From positions 310,001 to 374,000 of the forward strand of contig NZ_BAVZ01000004.1 of assembly GCF_000576305.1 (NCBI RefSeq): a DNA stretch of 64,000 nucleotides. Reading direction: 5' to 3'. Below, piece after piece: positions 47,852 to 58,323 of the stretch (positions are counted from its first letter, which is position 1; every line of letters begins with the position of its first letter). A model generated the notes under the pieces. The model was given only the letters and a program-made list of their open reading frames with translations. It made no database searches and was not told the origin of the DNA. The DNA is from Paenibacillus pini JCM 16418 (GTDB lineage Bacteria; Bacillota; Bacilli; Paenibacillales; Paenibacillaceae). The position numbers were made by a program, and so were the translations under genes.

Positions 47852-48301
47852 TTATAACTTAGGTAGTATATCACAGATCTCTTTCATTAAAAGCTCTGAC
47901 AAAGGCGCGAAATCGGGTAACTGATCAGTAACATAGAAGCGCAGTGCCCCGTTAGCATGTGCTTTAGGGGCAAGTTCACTATGTAAACCTTTGGCTTCAT
48001 ACAGTGCAATAACCATGAACTCTTCGTCCCCATTCTCATGCACTCTCTTAAAATTCGGTCCAGAGAACATGTGCATTAGACGAATATCTTTAGCAGTAAG
48101 CGCCGTTTCCTCCCATAACTCCCGGCGAGCCGCTTCCTCTAGAGATTCACTTGGATTTAGCTTTCCCATCGGAAGCCCCCAGATGTCACCACCAGGTCGC
48201 TGTTGTAACAGTACTTCCCCTGCCTCATTTAATACAAGGATGGCCGTCAGAACGGTTATCCTTGATACCTTCCGTATATACTGGCGGTAATCTCGTTCCA
48301 A
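47852..48301 (-). CDS. Nudix hydrolase
   Basis: A 149-residue pyrophosphohydrolase. The Nudix box is GKLNPSESLEEAARRELWEE followed by TAL; the usual final Gly is Ala. Start TTG 48301 is chosen because AAAGGAG lies seven bases before it; a GTG at 48319 overlaps that site. Substrate (nucleotide or other diphosphate) unknown. Separate from the decayed Nudix fragment at 17.3 kb. Confidence 0.87.
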   Translation of the reverse strand: MERDYRQYIRKVSRITVLTAILVLNEAGEVLLQQRPGGDIWGLPMGKLNPSESLEEAARRELWEETALTAKDIRLMHMFSGPNFKRVHENGDEEFMVIALYEAKGLHSELAPKAHANGALRFYVTDQLPDFAPLSELLMKEICDILPKL

Positions 48302-48339
48302 ACGTGCCACTCCTTTCACAATTACGTTCTACTGTTATT

Positions 48340-48660
48340 TTATTTAACTTCCGCAGAGCTATTCAACTGCTCCGGTTCGTAGACATAATCAATGTCATCA
48401 TAGGTCTGCAAATAATTCACAACCAAATCATACTCCCTTAAATACCAGACATCCTGTTCCTCCATATAAAAGTTAACGCCCTCCACATTCTCTTGAAGAA
48501 AAGGCCGCTCCGCTGGTTCTTCCGATATGCCTAGTGAAAAACCCGGGTGCAGTCCTCCCCCTGAACTATATCGTGGAAAAAAACGTAAAAAGGAGCCTTC
48601 TTGTAGTCCCAACTCTTTAATGTACCACCTTGCAGCATCCTTACTAATCCGTATATTCAT
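48340..48660 (-). CDS. HesB/YneR-family protein
   Basis: A 106-residue protein: MNIRISKDAARWYIKELGLQ, FPRYSSGGGLHPGFSLGIS, and EQDVWYLREYDLV. This is the YneR branch of the HesB/IscA-like fold, which lacks the cysteines needed to hold an iron-sulfur cluster. AAGGAG is nine bases before ATG 48660. Function unknown. Confidence 0.85.
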   Translation of the reverse strand: MNIRISKDAARWYIKELGLQEGSFLRFFPRYSSGGGLHPGFSLGISEEPAERPFLQENVEGVNFYMEEQDVWYLREYDLVVNYLQTYDDIDYVYEPEQLNSSAEVK

Positions 48661-48746
48661 GAGTTCCACACTCCTTCTTCGTGAGTACTTTCCATTCTGT
48701 ATAATGTACATCATACCACTTATTTGACATTTACTAAAAATATAAA

Positions 48747-48776
48747 TTGACACAATTGCAATAGCGGTGATAATAT
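48747..48776 (+). promoter_or_regulatory. Sigma-A promoter of the bmr-like exporter operon
   Basis: Perfect TTGACA (48747-48752), 18 bases, TAATAT (48771-48776). It starts a transcript with about 330 bases before the first exporter gene. Confidence 0.75.
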
Positions 48777-48829
48777 TTTCACCATACGAGATCCAAATTT
48801 ATCTAATACCTAACGAAAGGGTGAGTAAC

Positions 48830-48931
48830 ATGTTCAATATGTTGGATAATCAATTTCATTATCATCGCGCACAACAATTGAATATTGGAGCAACCCTGCT
48901 GGTGGAACCTTGGAACGGAGATTGCAAGTAA
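48830..48931 (+). CDS. Leader peptide ORF upstream of ABC exporter (bmrB-like position)
   Basis: Thirty-three codons from ATG 48830, with AAAGGGTGAG as ribosome site: MFNMLDNQFHYHRAQQLNIG, then ATLLVEPWNGDCK. A segment at its stop (GTAACCG) can pair with CGGTTGC about 60 bases downstream. A terminator follows at 49021 and the exporter genes start 54 bases after that. In B. subtilis, bmrB holds this place and its translation controls read-through into bmrCD. No sequence identity to BmrB is claimed. Confidence 0.55.
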   Translation: MFNMLDNQFHYHRAQQLNIGATLLVEPWNGDCK

Positions 48932-49020
48932 CCGTTTTATGTTCTTACACCCATTGAATTTTACCATCCTGCGCGGCGGTTGCTTACTACGAACCGTACG
49001 CATAGTATATGAGGAATTTT

Positions 49021-49057
49021 AGGCATATCATCCGTGATCGGATGATATGCCTTTTTT
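49021..49057 (+). terminator. Terminator/attenuator before the bmr-like exporter genes
   Basis: AGGCATATCATCCG-TGAT-CGGATGATATGCCT followed by six T, 54 bases before the first exporter gene and downstream of the leader ORF. Confidence 0.9.
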
Positions 49058-49110
49058 ATGTTCAGTGATGTAACTTCGTTTAGCCGGCGATACATAAGAC
49101 TTGAGAGGAA

Positions 49111-50888
49111 GTGAAAGATTTGTTTTCCGTACTAAAAAATCTAGGATGGTTTTTCCGTCAAGAAAAAAAGCGTTACCTCATTGGCTTGATCATGCTGATC
49201 CTATGTGGAGTGGGAGAGTTGTTTCCTCCAAGGCTGCTTGGTAATGCCATTGATGAGATCGTCCGTGGCTCCATAACATGGGAATCTCTTACAAAGTATA
49301 TTGTATTAATTGTAGTGACGTTAATCGTGATTTATATCTTCACCTACATATGGATGCATAAATTGTTTGGAGGAGCAAATTTGGTAGAACGAATTTTACG
49401 TTCTCGCTACATGAATCACCTTCTTAGAATGACCCCTCCTTTCTTTGAACGCAACCGTACAGGCGATCTGATGGCAAGGGCAACTAACGATTTGCGGGCA
49501 GTAGCTAACACTGCTGGATTCGGCATGCTAGTTATGACGGACTCCACTGCCTATTTGAGCGTCGTTCTGCTGGCTATGGGTTTTCTAATTAGCTGGAAGC
49601 TGACTCTCGCCGCTATTCTACCATTGCCATTTATTGCACTCGCGATGAAAATATATGGCAAAGTTATTCATGAACGTTACACGGCGGCTCAAGATGCATT
49701 TGGCGATATGAATGATCAGGTTCTTGAATCGGTAGCAGGCGTCCGGGTTATCCGCGCATATGTACAAGAGAGATCCGATGAGAAGCGGTTTCAACAAATC
49801 ACAGATGATGTGTATCGCAAAAATATGCATGTTGCCAAGCTAGATGCTCTTTTTGAGCCAACCATAAGGCTTTGTGTCGGTCTAAGTTATATCATTGGTC
49901 TTGCCTTTGGCGTCTATTTGGTCTTTAAGAATCAAATCACTCTAGGGGATCTCGTATCGTTTAACATGTACCTAGGGATGATGATTTGGCCTATGTTTGC
50001 CATTGGTGAGTTGATTAATGTTATGCAGCGAGGAAACGCCTCCCTTGACCGTGTCAATGAAATATTGTCTGTTATACCTGATGTTCAGGATGTACCTCAT
50101 CCCTCACATGTCAGTCAGCCCGAGACGATTGAAATGCATAATGTTACATTCCGCTATCCCACTTCAACAATAGACAATTTAAAACAGGTTAACCTTAAGC
50201 TACATCGAGCCAGACTCTTGGAGTCGTAGGCCGAACAGGCAGCGGTAAATCTACGCTACTCAAGCAACTTTTACACGAATATCCCACTGGAACTGGGGAG
50301 ATCATGCTTTCGAATGTTCCTATCGAACTCATCGCTAAGGATCAACTGCATAGCTGGATCGGGTACGTTCCACAGGAACAGATCCTGTTCTCGAAATCCG
50401 TTCGTGAGAATATCCAATTCGGTAAAAATAACGCCGACGACGAAATCATTATGGATGCTATAGCAACAGCCGCATTTGATAATGATCTGCACACACTGTC
50501 TGACGGACTTGATACGCTTGTAGGTGAGAAAGGTGTATCCCTTTCTGGAGGTCAGAAGCAGCGCGTGTCGTTAGCTAGAGCATTCATTTCAGAACCAGAA
50601 ATTCTAGTACTTGATGATGCCCTATCCGCAGTAGATGCCCGCACAGAGGCAAGGATCATTGAGAATATTCGTGAGCAGCGCGCAGATAAAACAACGCTGA
50701 TTTCCACACACCGTCTCTCTGCCATCGAGCATGCGGATTGGATCATTGTACTTGAGGATGGAAGCATTACAGAGGAAGGTACCCACACTGAACTGCTTGC
50801 CAAAGGCGGATGGTACCGTGAGCAATTTGAACGCCAGCAAGTTGAAAATAATTTGTCCACTGAGGAGGTGTCATCCAATGACTCCTAA
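49111..50888 (+). CDS. bmrC: Heterodimeric ABC exporter subunit, BmrC/YheI-like (frame break at about 50208)
   Basis: A 592-residue half-transporter when joined. The first frame carries six helices and stops in KLHRARLLES; the ATPase frame resumes with TGSGKST (reading QTLGVVGRTGSGKST when one G is added at 50206-50210). Signature LSGGQKQRVSLARAF; Walker B LVLDDALSAVD has Asp where catalysis needs Glu, the mark of the degenerate site in BmrC-type subunits. Start is GTG 49111 with GAGAGGA close upstream. It overlaps the next gene by eleven bases. Multidrug export by the pair is expected. Confidence 0.88.
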
Positions 50889-52956
50889 TCCTAATCCAAA
50901 AACAGCTAAACGGCTGTTTCAATATGCCCTTACAGCTAAAGGTATCTTTATTGCTGCGTTTATCGCACTTTCAATCGGCGTAGCTGCTGAGCTCGCTGGA
51001 CCTTTTATCGCTAAGAACATGATTGATGATCATATGCTTGGTATTGAGAAGCCCTATTTTGAAACGACGCAAGCCAGCAATGCGGTTTCTTACCAAGGTC
51101 ATTTGTACAAACGAGGAGATCGTTTTGAAGCCAATGAGTCAAAGGGTCAAGAAGTTCGTATTCTGCAAACGGGAAGAAGCTTTATTTTTATCCCAGAAGC
51201 TGTGGTGAATCCGAATGGTGACCGTAAGTTTGCAGATGGTCAATTTACGATTAAACATGGTGATAAGCAGGAGACCTATCCTGCTACGAAGTTGTCAGCA
51301 AATGAATTGTACTCTTTTTATAAACTAGAGATTCCAGGTATTCTCAAGCTAGTTGGACTATACTGTATATTCCTGATCATCAGTATATTTACAGAGTTCG
51401 GCAAAACCTACTGGCTTCAATCATCAGCAAACAAAGTCATTCAAAAGCTACGTACTGATGTGTATTCCCATATTCAGCGCCTGCCTGTATATTTCTTTGA
51501 TACATTACCCGCAGGTAAGGTAGTTTCACGTATAACGAATGATACCGAAGCGGTAAAAGATTTATTCGTTGCCGTTCTCTCCAACTTTAGTTCAGGATTC
51601 ATCTATATCATCGGCGTGTATATCGCATTATTCATGCTCGATTTACGACTCGGGCTGGTCTGTCTGTTTGTCGTTCCTTTACTTATTGTCTGGATTATTC
51701 TCTACCGCAAATTTGCGACACGCTATAACACGATTATCCGTTCGCGTCTGAGCGAAATTAATGCCATTATTAATGAATCCATTCAAGGTATGTCTATCAT
51801 TCGTGTCTTCCGTCGTCAGAAGCAAACGAACGAAGAATTTGAATCGTTAAATGAAGATTATTTAAAACATCAGAACAAAATGTTAAATCTGAATGCCTTC
51901 ACTACACATAACCTTGTCAATGTATTGCGTAGCTTCTCTTTTGCAGTCATTCTCACCTATTTCGGTTTCGGTACACTGATGGGTGGCGCCGCAGTATCCA
52001 TTGGTGTACTGTACGCATTCGTAGATGTTCTTGGGCGTTTATTCCAACCGATTACAGGCATGGTCAACCAGCTTGCTGCGCTTGATTCATCTATGGTCTC
52101 AGCAGGTCGTGTCTTCACGCTAATGGATGAGGAAGGTGAAGCTGTTACGGATGGGGAAATGCCACGTTATAAAGGTAATGTTCAGTTTAAGGACGTATCC
52201 TTCGCTTACAATAAAGACTATGTTCTGAAGAACATTAATTTTGAAGCAGAACAGGGGCAAACCGTGGCACTGGTAGGTCATACTGGTTCAGGTAAAAGCT
52301 CCATCATCAACCTACTGTTCAGGTTCTACGATCCACAGAAAGGTCAAATTCGTATTGATGGGCAAGATGTAAAAGATCTACCTAAACAATGGATACGCCA
52401 TCACATGGGTATCGTTTTGCAAGATCCATATTTGTTCACAGGTACCATTGCTTCTAACGTCAGCTTGGGCGATGACAAAATCACTCGTGAACAAGTCGAC
52501 AAAGCACTGCAAGATGTCGGGGCAGACCGTATCCTTGCCCATCTCCCACAGGGCTTTGATGAGCCTGTAGTTGAGAAAGGAAGTACGCTGTCTGCAGGCC
52601 AGCGTCAGCTGATATCCTTCGCTAGGGCGCTCGCTTTCGACCCAGCCATTCTTATTCTCGATGAAGCTACCGCCAATATTGATACCGAAACCGAGAGCAT
52701 GATTCAATCTGCGTTAGAGGTGCTTAAGAAGGGGCGTACGACGTTTATTATCGCTCACCGGCTGTCTACAATTCGTAATGCTGACCAGATCCTTGTTCTA
52801 CATCGAGGCGAAATTGTTGAACGCGGCAATCATGATGAGCTTATGCAACATCAAGGCCGATACTATCAAATGTATCAGCTACAGGTCGGAACAACCACCT
52901 CTGCTGAATCAGAAACAGTTCCCTCTGTCTCTATGGCATCTCCAACACTAGCATAA
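50878..52956 (+). CDS. bmrD: Heterodimeric ABC exporter subunit, BmrD/YheH-like
   Basis: A 692-residue half-transporter. A long extracytoplasmic insert between the first two helices (about residues 50-140) is typical of YheH. Walker A GHTGSGKSS, signature LSAGQRQLISFARAL, Walker B ILILDEATANID with the catalytic Glu, so this subunit completes the active ATP site of the pair. ATG 50878 has GAGGAGG nine bases upstream and lies inside the last codons of the first subunit, so they are coupled. A perfect hairpin terminator follows. Confidence 0.93.
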   Translation: MTPNPNPKTAKRLFQYALTAKGIFIAAFIALSIGVAAELAGPFIAKNMIDDHMLGIEKPYFETTQASNAVSYQGHLYKRGDRFEANESKGQEVRILQTGRSFIFIPEAVVNPNGDRKFADGQFTIKHGDKQETYPATKLSANELYSFYKLEIPGILKLVGLYCIFLIISIFTEFGKTYWLQSSANKVIQKLRTDVYSHIQRLPVYFFDTLPAGKVVSRITNDTEAVKDLFVAVLSNFSSGFIYIIGVYIALFMLDLRLGLVCLFVVPLLIVWIILYRKFATRYNTIIRSRLSEINAIINESIQGMSIIRVFRRQKQTNEEFESLNEDYLKHQNKMLNLNAFTTHNLVNVLRSFSFAVILTYFGFGTLMGGAAVSIGVLYAFVDVLGRLFQPITGMVNQLAALDSSMVSAGRVFTLMDEEGEAVTDGEMPRYKGNVQFKDVSFAYNKDYVLKNINFEAEQGQTVALVGHTGSGKSSIINLLFRFYDPQKGQIRIDGQDVKDLPKQWIRHHMGIVLQDPYLFTGTIASNVSLGDDKITREQVDKALQDVGADRILAHLPQGFDEPVVEKGSTLSAGQRQLISFARALAFDPAILILDEATANIDTETESMIQSALEVLKKGRTTFIIAHRLSTIRNADQILVLHRGEIVERGNHDELMQHQGRYYQMYQLQVGTTTSAESETVPSVSMASPTLA

Positions 52957-52994
52957 TCTAATACCAATTCGTTATAGTAAAAGCTAAAAATAAA

Positions 52995-53031
52995 AATAAC
53001 CCACTATCGTATACGATAGTGGGTTATTTTT
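52995..53031. terminator. Bidirectional intrinsic terminator
   Basis: A perfect 17-bp inverted repeat (AATAACCCACTATCGTA and its complement) with T run after bmrD. Confidence 0.93.
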
Positions 53032-53133
53032 ATACACCAATTCATGAAAATCAGTTATTATCAAATTTCTATGGAGAAGTTGACCTTCAATGGACTGCTT
53101 CAATACACCATCTATCGTAATCGTTAGTTATCA

Positions 53134-54927
53134 TTATTTCATCTCACGGGACTTCGGTGTCTGGCGACGATGCTTCGGAATACGGATGGTGACCGTCGTA
53201 CCTATCCCCAAAAGACTGTGGAGGGTAACACCATAATCCTTACCATAATGAAGCTGCAAACGATCGTTTACATTACGAGTACCATACCCTCTGTTCGCTT
53301 CCATATGGGGATCCGAGAGAATATTCACCATATCACTGGACATGCCATTTCCGTCGTCCATGACTTGGAATATAATACAATCCTCAGTCATTCTTCCCGT
53401 TACACGGATATGAATTCGATCACCACACCAAGCATGCTCGAGGACATTCTCTATAAATGGCTGCAATATAAGTTTAACCGTCATAAAGCTGACGATATCT
53501 GAATCAACATCGAATTGTACATTCATACGATCTCCATACTTAACTTGCTGGATATCAATGTAGGCCTGAACTTGTTCCAGTTCCTTATAGATGGAAATAA
53601 TGGATTGACCTTCATTCAAAGAAAGTCTATAAAACTTCGCTAAATTCATGACCATCTGATGTTGTTTATCAACCTCACCAAACTTCGCTAATCGGCTAAT
53701 GGAGGACAACGTATTATAGAGAAAATGCGGATTGATCTGCGCCTGCAGTATTTCCAATTCTGCTTCTTTCTTCTTTAATTTAGTGACGTACACTTCCTCA
53801 ATTAAATGCTCGGTCTGTTCCCCTAGCTTATTGAGAGAGGTAGCAATCATTGAAAACTCATCCTTACCACGATAGTGGACTCGTTTATGAAAATCTCCTT
53901 GTTGAAATAATCTCAGTACAGATACTACTTTAGATACCCGTGTCGAAAAGAATCGTGATACCCCAAATGCCACAATTGAAATAACGATAAAACTCATAAA
54001 ACAAATCACCAGTGTAAGAATATTAATTTTACGAGTCTCACGCTCAATAATTGTATTCGGGACTAATGCCGAGAGCTTCCACTCTTCCGTTTGTAACTGT
54101 TTACTAATAACGGCGTGGTCTTTCACATTGATTTTGTCCCAATTTGAACCGTACATTGGTGAATTTTTACCTGAAGCATACAGAACCCGATTATCTGCGC
54201 CTGTGATTAAGAGGACACTTCCCGTGCCCATCTTATTGTAATCTACACTTTGAAAAATATCAGATAGATAAACACTGACGCGCATAAAACCTACCGTTTT
54301 CAAATTCGTGGGTTTCTTGGTATCTACCAGTCTACGAAGAAGTGATATTCTACCATATTCAGCATCATCTTCAATCTGTCTCCATTGCATGGTTTTACTA
54401 TAATCTTCTTCAGGAAAGTTCCTATACCATTGCTTATTCTCAATACTACGTACATATCTAACATCAAAGAACCTACCTTTGATCTTCAAAGGATCTACAT
54501 TATTGAACACATTGTATATTTCAGGAAATTTCTCATCTACCAAAAACACCGTGAGCCAAGTCTCTCGATTAGTTGAATCTAGAACCTGCCTAAATTTAGG
54601 TAGGAGATAATCTTTAGTTATCTGGTAGTTAACCCAGCCTTCCTCGTAACTTTGCAGCTGAATAGGTAGTTTTTCATCGAAATATAGCAGATCAGTAATA
54701 CGCTGAGTATCTTCAAGCTTGTACATGATATTATCTTGAATTTGCTGCAAGGTTCCGGCTAAATTATTATTCATTTGCTTACGATATGAATCCACTAAAA
54801 TTGTGTTAGCAATATAACCAAAAATAAATATAGGTATAATAATCAGAATCAAATAAGAAATAAATAATTTCATACCAAAAGGTAAAAATTTAGATTTTAC
54901 AGAATCATTCTTTCTTCTTCTAATCAT
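53134..54927 (-). CDS. Sensor histidine kinase, YesM type
   Basis: A 597-residue membrane kinase. Two helices (about 17-37 and 295-320) bracket a 250-residue extracytoplasmic sensor of dCache type. A HAMP linker follows, then the His_kinase domain with the phospho-acceptor in QAQINPHFLYNTLSSI and an ATPase lid with DDGNGMSSD and GYGTRNVNDRL. Such kinases pair with the AraC-type regulator encoded two bases upstream and control the neighbouring sugar transporter. The signal is probably an oligosaccharide bound to the transporter protein or the sensor itself. Confidence 0.93.
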   Translation of the reverse strand: MIRRRKNDSVKSKFLPFGMKLFISYLILIIIPIFIFGYIANTILVDSYRKQMNNNLAGTLQQIQDNIMYKLEDTQRITDLLYFDEKLPIQLQSYEEGWVNYQITKDYLLPKFRQVLDSTNRETWLTVFLVDEKFPEIYNVFNNVDPLKIKGRFFDVRYVRSIENKQWYRNFPEEDYSKTMQWRQIEDDAEYGRISLLRRLVDTKKPTNLKTVGFMRVSVYLSDIFQSVDYNKMGTGSVLLITGADNRVLYASGKNSPMYGSNWDKINVKDHAVISKQLQTEEWKLSALVPNTIIERETRKINILTLVICFMSFIVISIVAFGVSRFFSTRVSKVVSVLRLFQQGDFHKRVHYRGKDEFSMIATSLNKLGEQTEHLIEEVYVTKLKKKEAELEILQAQINPHFLYNTLSSISRLAKFGEVDKQHQMVMNLAKFYRLSLNEGQSIISIYKELEQVQAYIDIQQVKYGDRMNVQFDVDSDIVSFMTVKLILQPFIENVLEHAWCGDRIHIRVTGRMTEDCIIFQVMDDGNGMSSDMVNILSDPHMEANRGYGTRNVNDRLQLHYGKDYGVTLHSLLGIGTTVTIRIPKHRRQTPKSREMK

Positions 54928-54929
54928 AC

Positions 54930-56489
54930 TTAAATTTTTCTCCTGAACTCGCCGGGCGTCATCCCAAACACTTCTTTGAACTGACGACTAAAATAAGGCA
55001 TATACCTATATCCCACTCGATCAGCTACTTCATAAATTTTAATCCGAGGATCTTTAAGCAGTTCACCCGCTTTTTCCATGCGTAAAGCAATAACATATTC
55101 ACTAAAATTAGTTCCTGTGACCTCTTTGAAAAGAGAACCCAAATAGTTAGGAGAGAATGACAAGTAATCTGCTACTTCCTTCAGTGTCACATTATCATGC
55201 AACTGATCTTTCACATAACGTATCATTTCATCTACAAGCTTCGCACTCTTCTTCTGCTTCTTGCTTTGGATAATTTCTGCCGCAGCAAATAAGCGATATC
55301 GTAACCATGAACGAATATCATTGATTGTTTCATATTGTAGCACAATATCTGGCTTATTCGTGTCCATTTGTATAGCGGCTACTAAATTTTCATTAATTGA
55401 TTTTAAATAACTATCTAGACGCATTAGTACATGCATTACAAAAAATTGTATTTTAAACTTGGAACGTAGGTTCGCTGCCGATATAAACAACCGATCTATC
55501 TCATCGCTTATTGTTACCAACTGATAATTGAGAATAGCGTTAAAAAGAGGTTCCAGAGGAATGTCCGTATTGATAATGTCTTCAGCATCCGAATACTCTA
55601 ATGCATTTTGTTCTATCACTTTGCCCTTACCAAGAATTAATTTATATTCTAACGCAGTAAGTGCCTTCCCATAGGAATGTCGCAACTCATATAAATCATT
55701 GGCTTCATGTCCTAACCCAATCGTTACAGTAAAAGGATGCATTGTATGTATTTCTGAGATGAGCGATTTTAAATCATCGACTTGGATTCTACTTTCCGCT
55801 AATAAAAAAATGCGTTGTTTAGACGTTCGACACATATGACGAATTTCTATTTGCTTAAACACGGTCACCACAGATTCATAGAAATGATTAAACCATTCCT
55901 GTTTCACATGCTCATCCAATTTTTCAAGCTTCCAGCTTAAATCATCAATCTCTAGCACAGCTGCTTTTGCTGGCCAAGCAATTTGGTTCAAACCATAGTT
56001 ATGAAGTAGAATATCTATCGTATCATCATTGATAACACCTTCTAAAAGCTGAAGCATATATTCGTTTTTGGCAATTTGTCGATAGGCTTCCTCTGTATTA
56101 TAGCGGATTTTCTCATCATCAAGTTCACCCTTTATCTTAATGAGTACACCGATTAATTCGTTATCATCCATAGGTTTAAGTACATAGCTGTAGGCATTCA
56201 AAGAAATTGCCTGTTTCACATAATTGAAATCCTGATACCCACTTACAAAAACAATCTTAATGTGATTTGAGAGTTCTAATGATTTCTTCGCAAGTTCAAG
56301 CCCAGACATACCTGGCATATGCACGTCTGTAACTAAAATATCAATATGTTGGCTTTCTATAAAACCTATCGCGTCAAATCCATTATTGACTGCTCCTACT
56401 ACTTCAAGCCCCAGTTCAGTCCAAGGTATAAACGTACGCATACCTTCCAGATCAAGGATTTCATCGTCTACAATCAGAACTTTATACAT
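54930..56489 (-). CDS. Response regulator, YesN type (AraC output)
   Basis: A 519-residue regulator. Receiver domain at 1-120 with the acidic pocket in VDDEILD and phosphorylated Asp in ILVTDVHMPGMSG. A 270-residue middle part follows, then two AraC helix-turn-helix motifs at the C-terminus (VTLKEVADYLSFSPNYLGSLFKE, and VADRVGYRYMPYFSRQFKEV). Part of one unit with the kinase; a terminator upstream separates it from the transporter genes. Confidence 0.93.
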   Translation of the reverse strand: MYKVLIVDDEILDLEGMRTFIPWTELGLEVVGAVNNGFDAIGFIESQHIDILVTDVHMPGMSGLELAKKSLELSNHIKIVFVSGYQDFNYVKQAISLNAYSYVLKPMDDNELIGVLIKIKGELDDEKIRYNTEEAYRQIAKNEYMLQLLEGVINDDTIDILLHNYGLNQIAWPAKAAVLEIDDLSWKLEKLDEHVKQEWFNHFYESVVTVFKQIEIRHMCRTSKQRIFLLAESRIQVDDLKSLISEIHTMHPFTVTIGLGHEANDLYELRHSYGKALTALEYKLILGKGKVIEQNALEYSDAEDIINTDIPLEPLFNAILNYQLVTISDEIDRLFISAANLRSKFKIQFFVMHVLMRLDSYLKSINENLVAAIQMDTNKPDIVLQYETINDIRSWLRYRLFAAAEIIQSKKQKKSAKLVDEMIRYVKDQLHDNVTLKEVADYLSFSPNYLGSLFKEVTGTNFSEYVIALRMEKAGELLKDPRIKIYEVADRVGYRYMPYFSRQFKEVFGMTPGEFRRKI

Positions 56490-56526
56490 GAAATCATCTC
56501 CAGATCAAGTAAATTAAAGAGTCAAG

Positions 56527-56562
56527 AAAAACGCATACGCCGTCCCAAGGGACGGCGAGCGT
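56527..56562 (-). terminator. Intrinsic terminator after the transporter operon
   Basis: Minus strand AACGC..GCCGTCCC-TT-GGGACGGC..TGCGTTTTT, between the solute-binding-protein stop and the regulator start. Confidence 0.8.
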
Positions 56563-56596
56563 TTATTAAGTGTATTACTAGAGTAACATATTATTA

Positions 56597-58266
56597 TTAT
56601 TTACTTCCGATTTTCACTAAGTTTTCTTGCCATTTTTTCGTTTTATACTCTAGAAGCTTGTCGTAACCTACAGCTTTAGCATCCTGATCAGCCTTATCAA
56701 GAATACTTAATACTTCTTCATCACTCTTCGCATATACTGCTTTAGCTCTTGCTTCAAGATAGATTGTTTCTACATTTTGAGCAATAATTCCCTCTTCTGA
56801 TTCTGGTGCTGGTCTTAAATTAACAAACTCTGTAGCATTGTATACGGTTTTCCATGTGATAGAAGATTGGTAACGTGTTTCCCAGTTTTGTTTCTCAGCA
56901 GGAAGTTGTGATTCAAACTTCATCTTAGCTTTGTCAATGTAAGCCGTATTTCCGTCAAATTGCAGGTTAACCATTGGATCCATCATTTTAGAAGTTCTTT
57001 CATGATCGTCTGAGTAGGTACTTGTAAATTTAGGGTATCCTTCCTCGTCTAAGCCTTTCCAGAGAACGCCCTCAGGTCCCCACATGATTGCACGGCTTCC
57101 TTCAGGTCCAGTTAACCAATCCATGAAAGCAAAGATTTTCTCAGGATCTTTAGCGGACTTTGTAATTACAGAGACATTCCAACCTAACTGATTGTAAACA
57201 CCTGCGTAAATTTTGTTCTTATCCAAACCTTCTTTGTGAATTGGCCAAATCATTTCATAACCAGCCGTTGGATCTTTCTTCTTCAGCTCTGCATCGCCCT
57301 TACTTCCGTATTCAGTTGGACTTGAACCTGCTGCAACAGCAAAGCGCCCATTATTAGCTTTTTCTTTAAGTTGATCTGTTGTTTGCGTGAATGCATCTTG
57401 TGCCATCAGCTTCTCACGGAATAATTTAGAAGCGAATTGTGTGGATTCACGGAACACTGGATCTAAGAAAATAGATGTTAATTTATCACCATTAGGTACT
57501 GCTCTTTCACTCAAATAAGACTGTGGATGGTTCTCTCCAAAAGCTCCATAAAGCACGTCAAGTCCTTGACCATCTTTTGCTAAATCTGGATCAAATGGAA
57601 TGATATTTGGATATTTAGCTTTTACACTCTTTAAGTAATTGTAGAAATCGTCAGTAGTTTCAAGCTTAGGTTTACCCAATTCTTCATAAATCTTCTTATT
57701 TAATAGATAACCTGCGTTACCTGCTGGTTGTGATGTATACCAGTTCGGAATTTGATATAGCTTACCATCGCTAGAGCGAAGCATGTTTAGCGTGGAGTCT
57801 CCTGCCCATTTCTTAAGGTTAGGATATTTATCTAAATAATCATCAAGTGGTACCAACATTCCAGCAGCTCTGAGACGTTCTACATCAGCGCCACGGTCGC
57901 CCCAAATCACATCAGGTAATTCTTTAGAAGCAATCATGGTATTCATTTTTTGCTTTTGACTACCACCTGAATTGATAGCATTAATGGTAACTTTCTTTGA
58001 ATCTTGAATGGCTTTACTTCCTTCGTCCCACCTTTAGGCATGGTATACCAATCATAGTTACCATATAAAGTAAATTCAAGCGGTTCACTACCAAGTACAA
58101 ATGCTTCGCCTTCAGTACCTTTTGCAGGATCTTTGCCATTTTCCTTATCTACCACTTTTGGTGCATCTGTTGTCTTTGTATCGCCACTTCCACAACCCGT
58201 TAGCGCTGTTGACGTCGCACACAGGAAAACCAGTGATACGATCAACGATCTTCTCCAATTTTTCAT
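56597..58266 (-). CDS. ABC sugar transporter solute-binding lipoprotein (frame break at about 58028)
   Basis: A 556-residue binding protein of the LplA type when joined. Signal peptide with lipobox LTGC, a linker rich in Lys/Asp/Thr, then the start of the binding domain (LEFTLYGNYDWYTMPKGG). The second frame resumes with DEGSKAIQDSKKVTINAIN and runs to the end (LLEYKTKKWQENLVKIGSK). The missing base is one G in the GGG run at 58027-58029. Members bring oligosaccharides to LplB/LplC permeases; the ligand is not known. No ATPase gene is nearby, so a shared MsmX-type ATPase is expected. Confidence 0.88.
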
Positions 58267-58323
58267 TCTAAATAACCCCTTTTCCCCAATTTCAATTTAT
58301 GTTTAAAGCTAATGCTCTAAAAC

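Noticed and set aside
48932..49020. Extension of the 33-codon leader ORF in another frame (MFLHPLNFTILRGG to EEF)
   Set aside because: Would need two missing bases, unlike the single-base breaks elsewhere, and the leader interpretation fits the promoter and terminator better.
53170..53502. Plus-strand frame of 110 codons
   Set aside because: Antisense to the kinase ATPase domain; no start signal.
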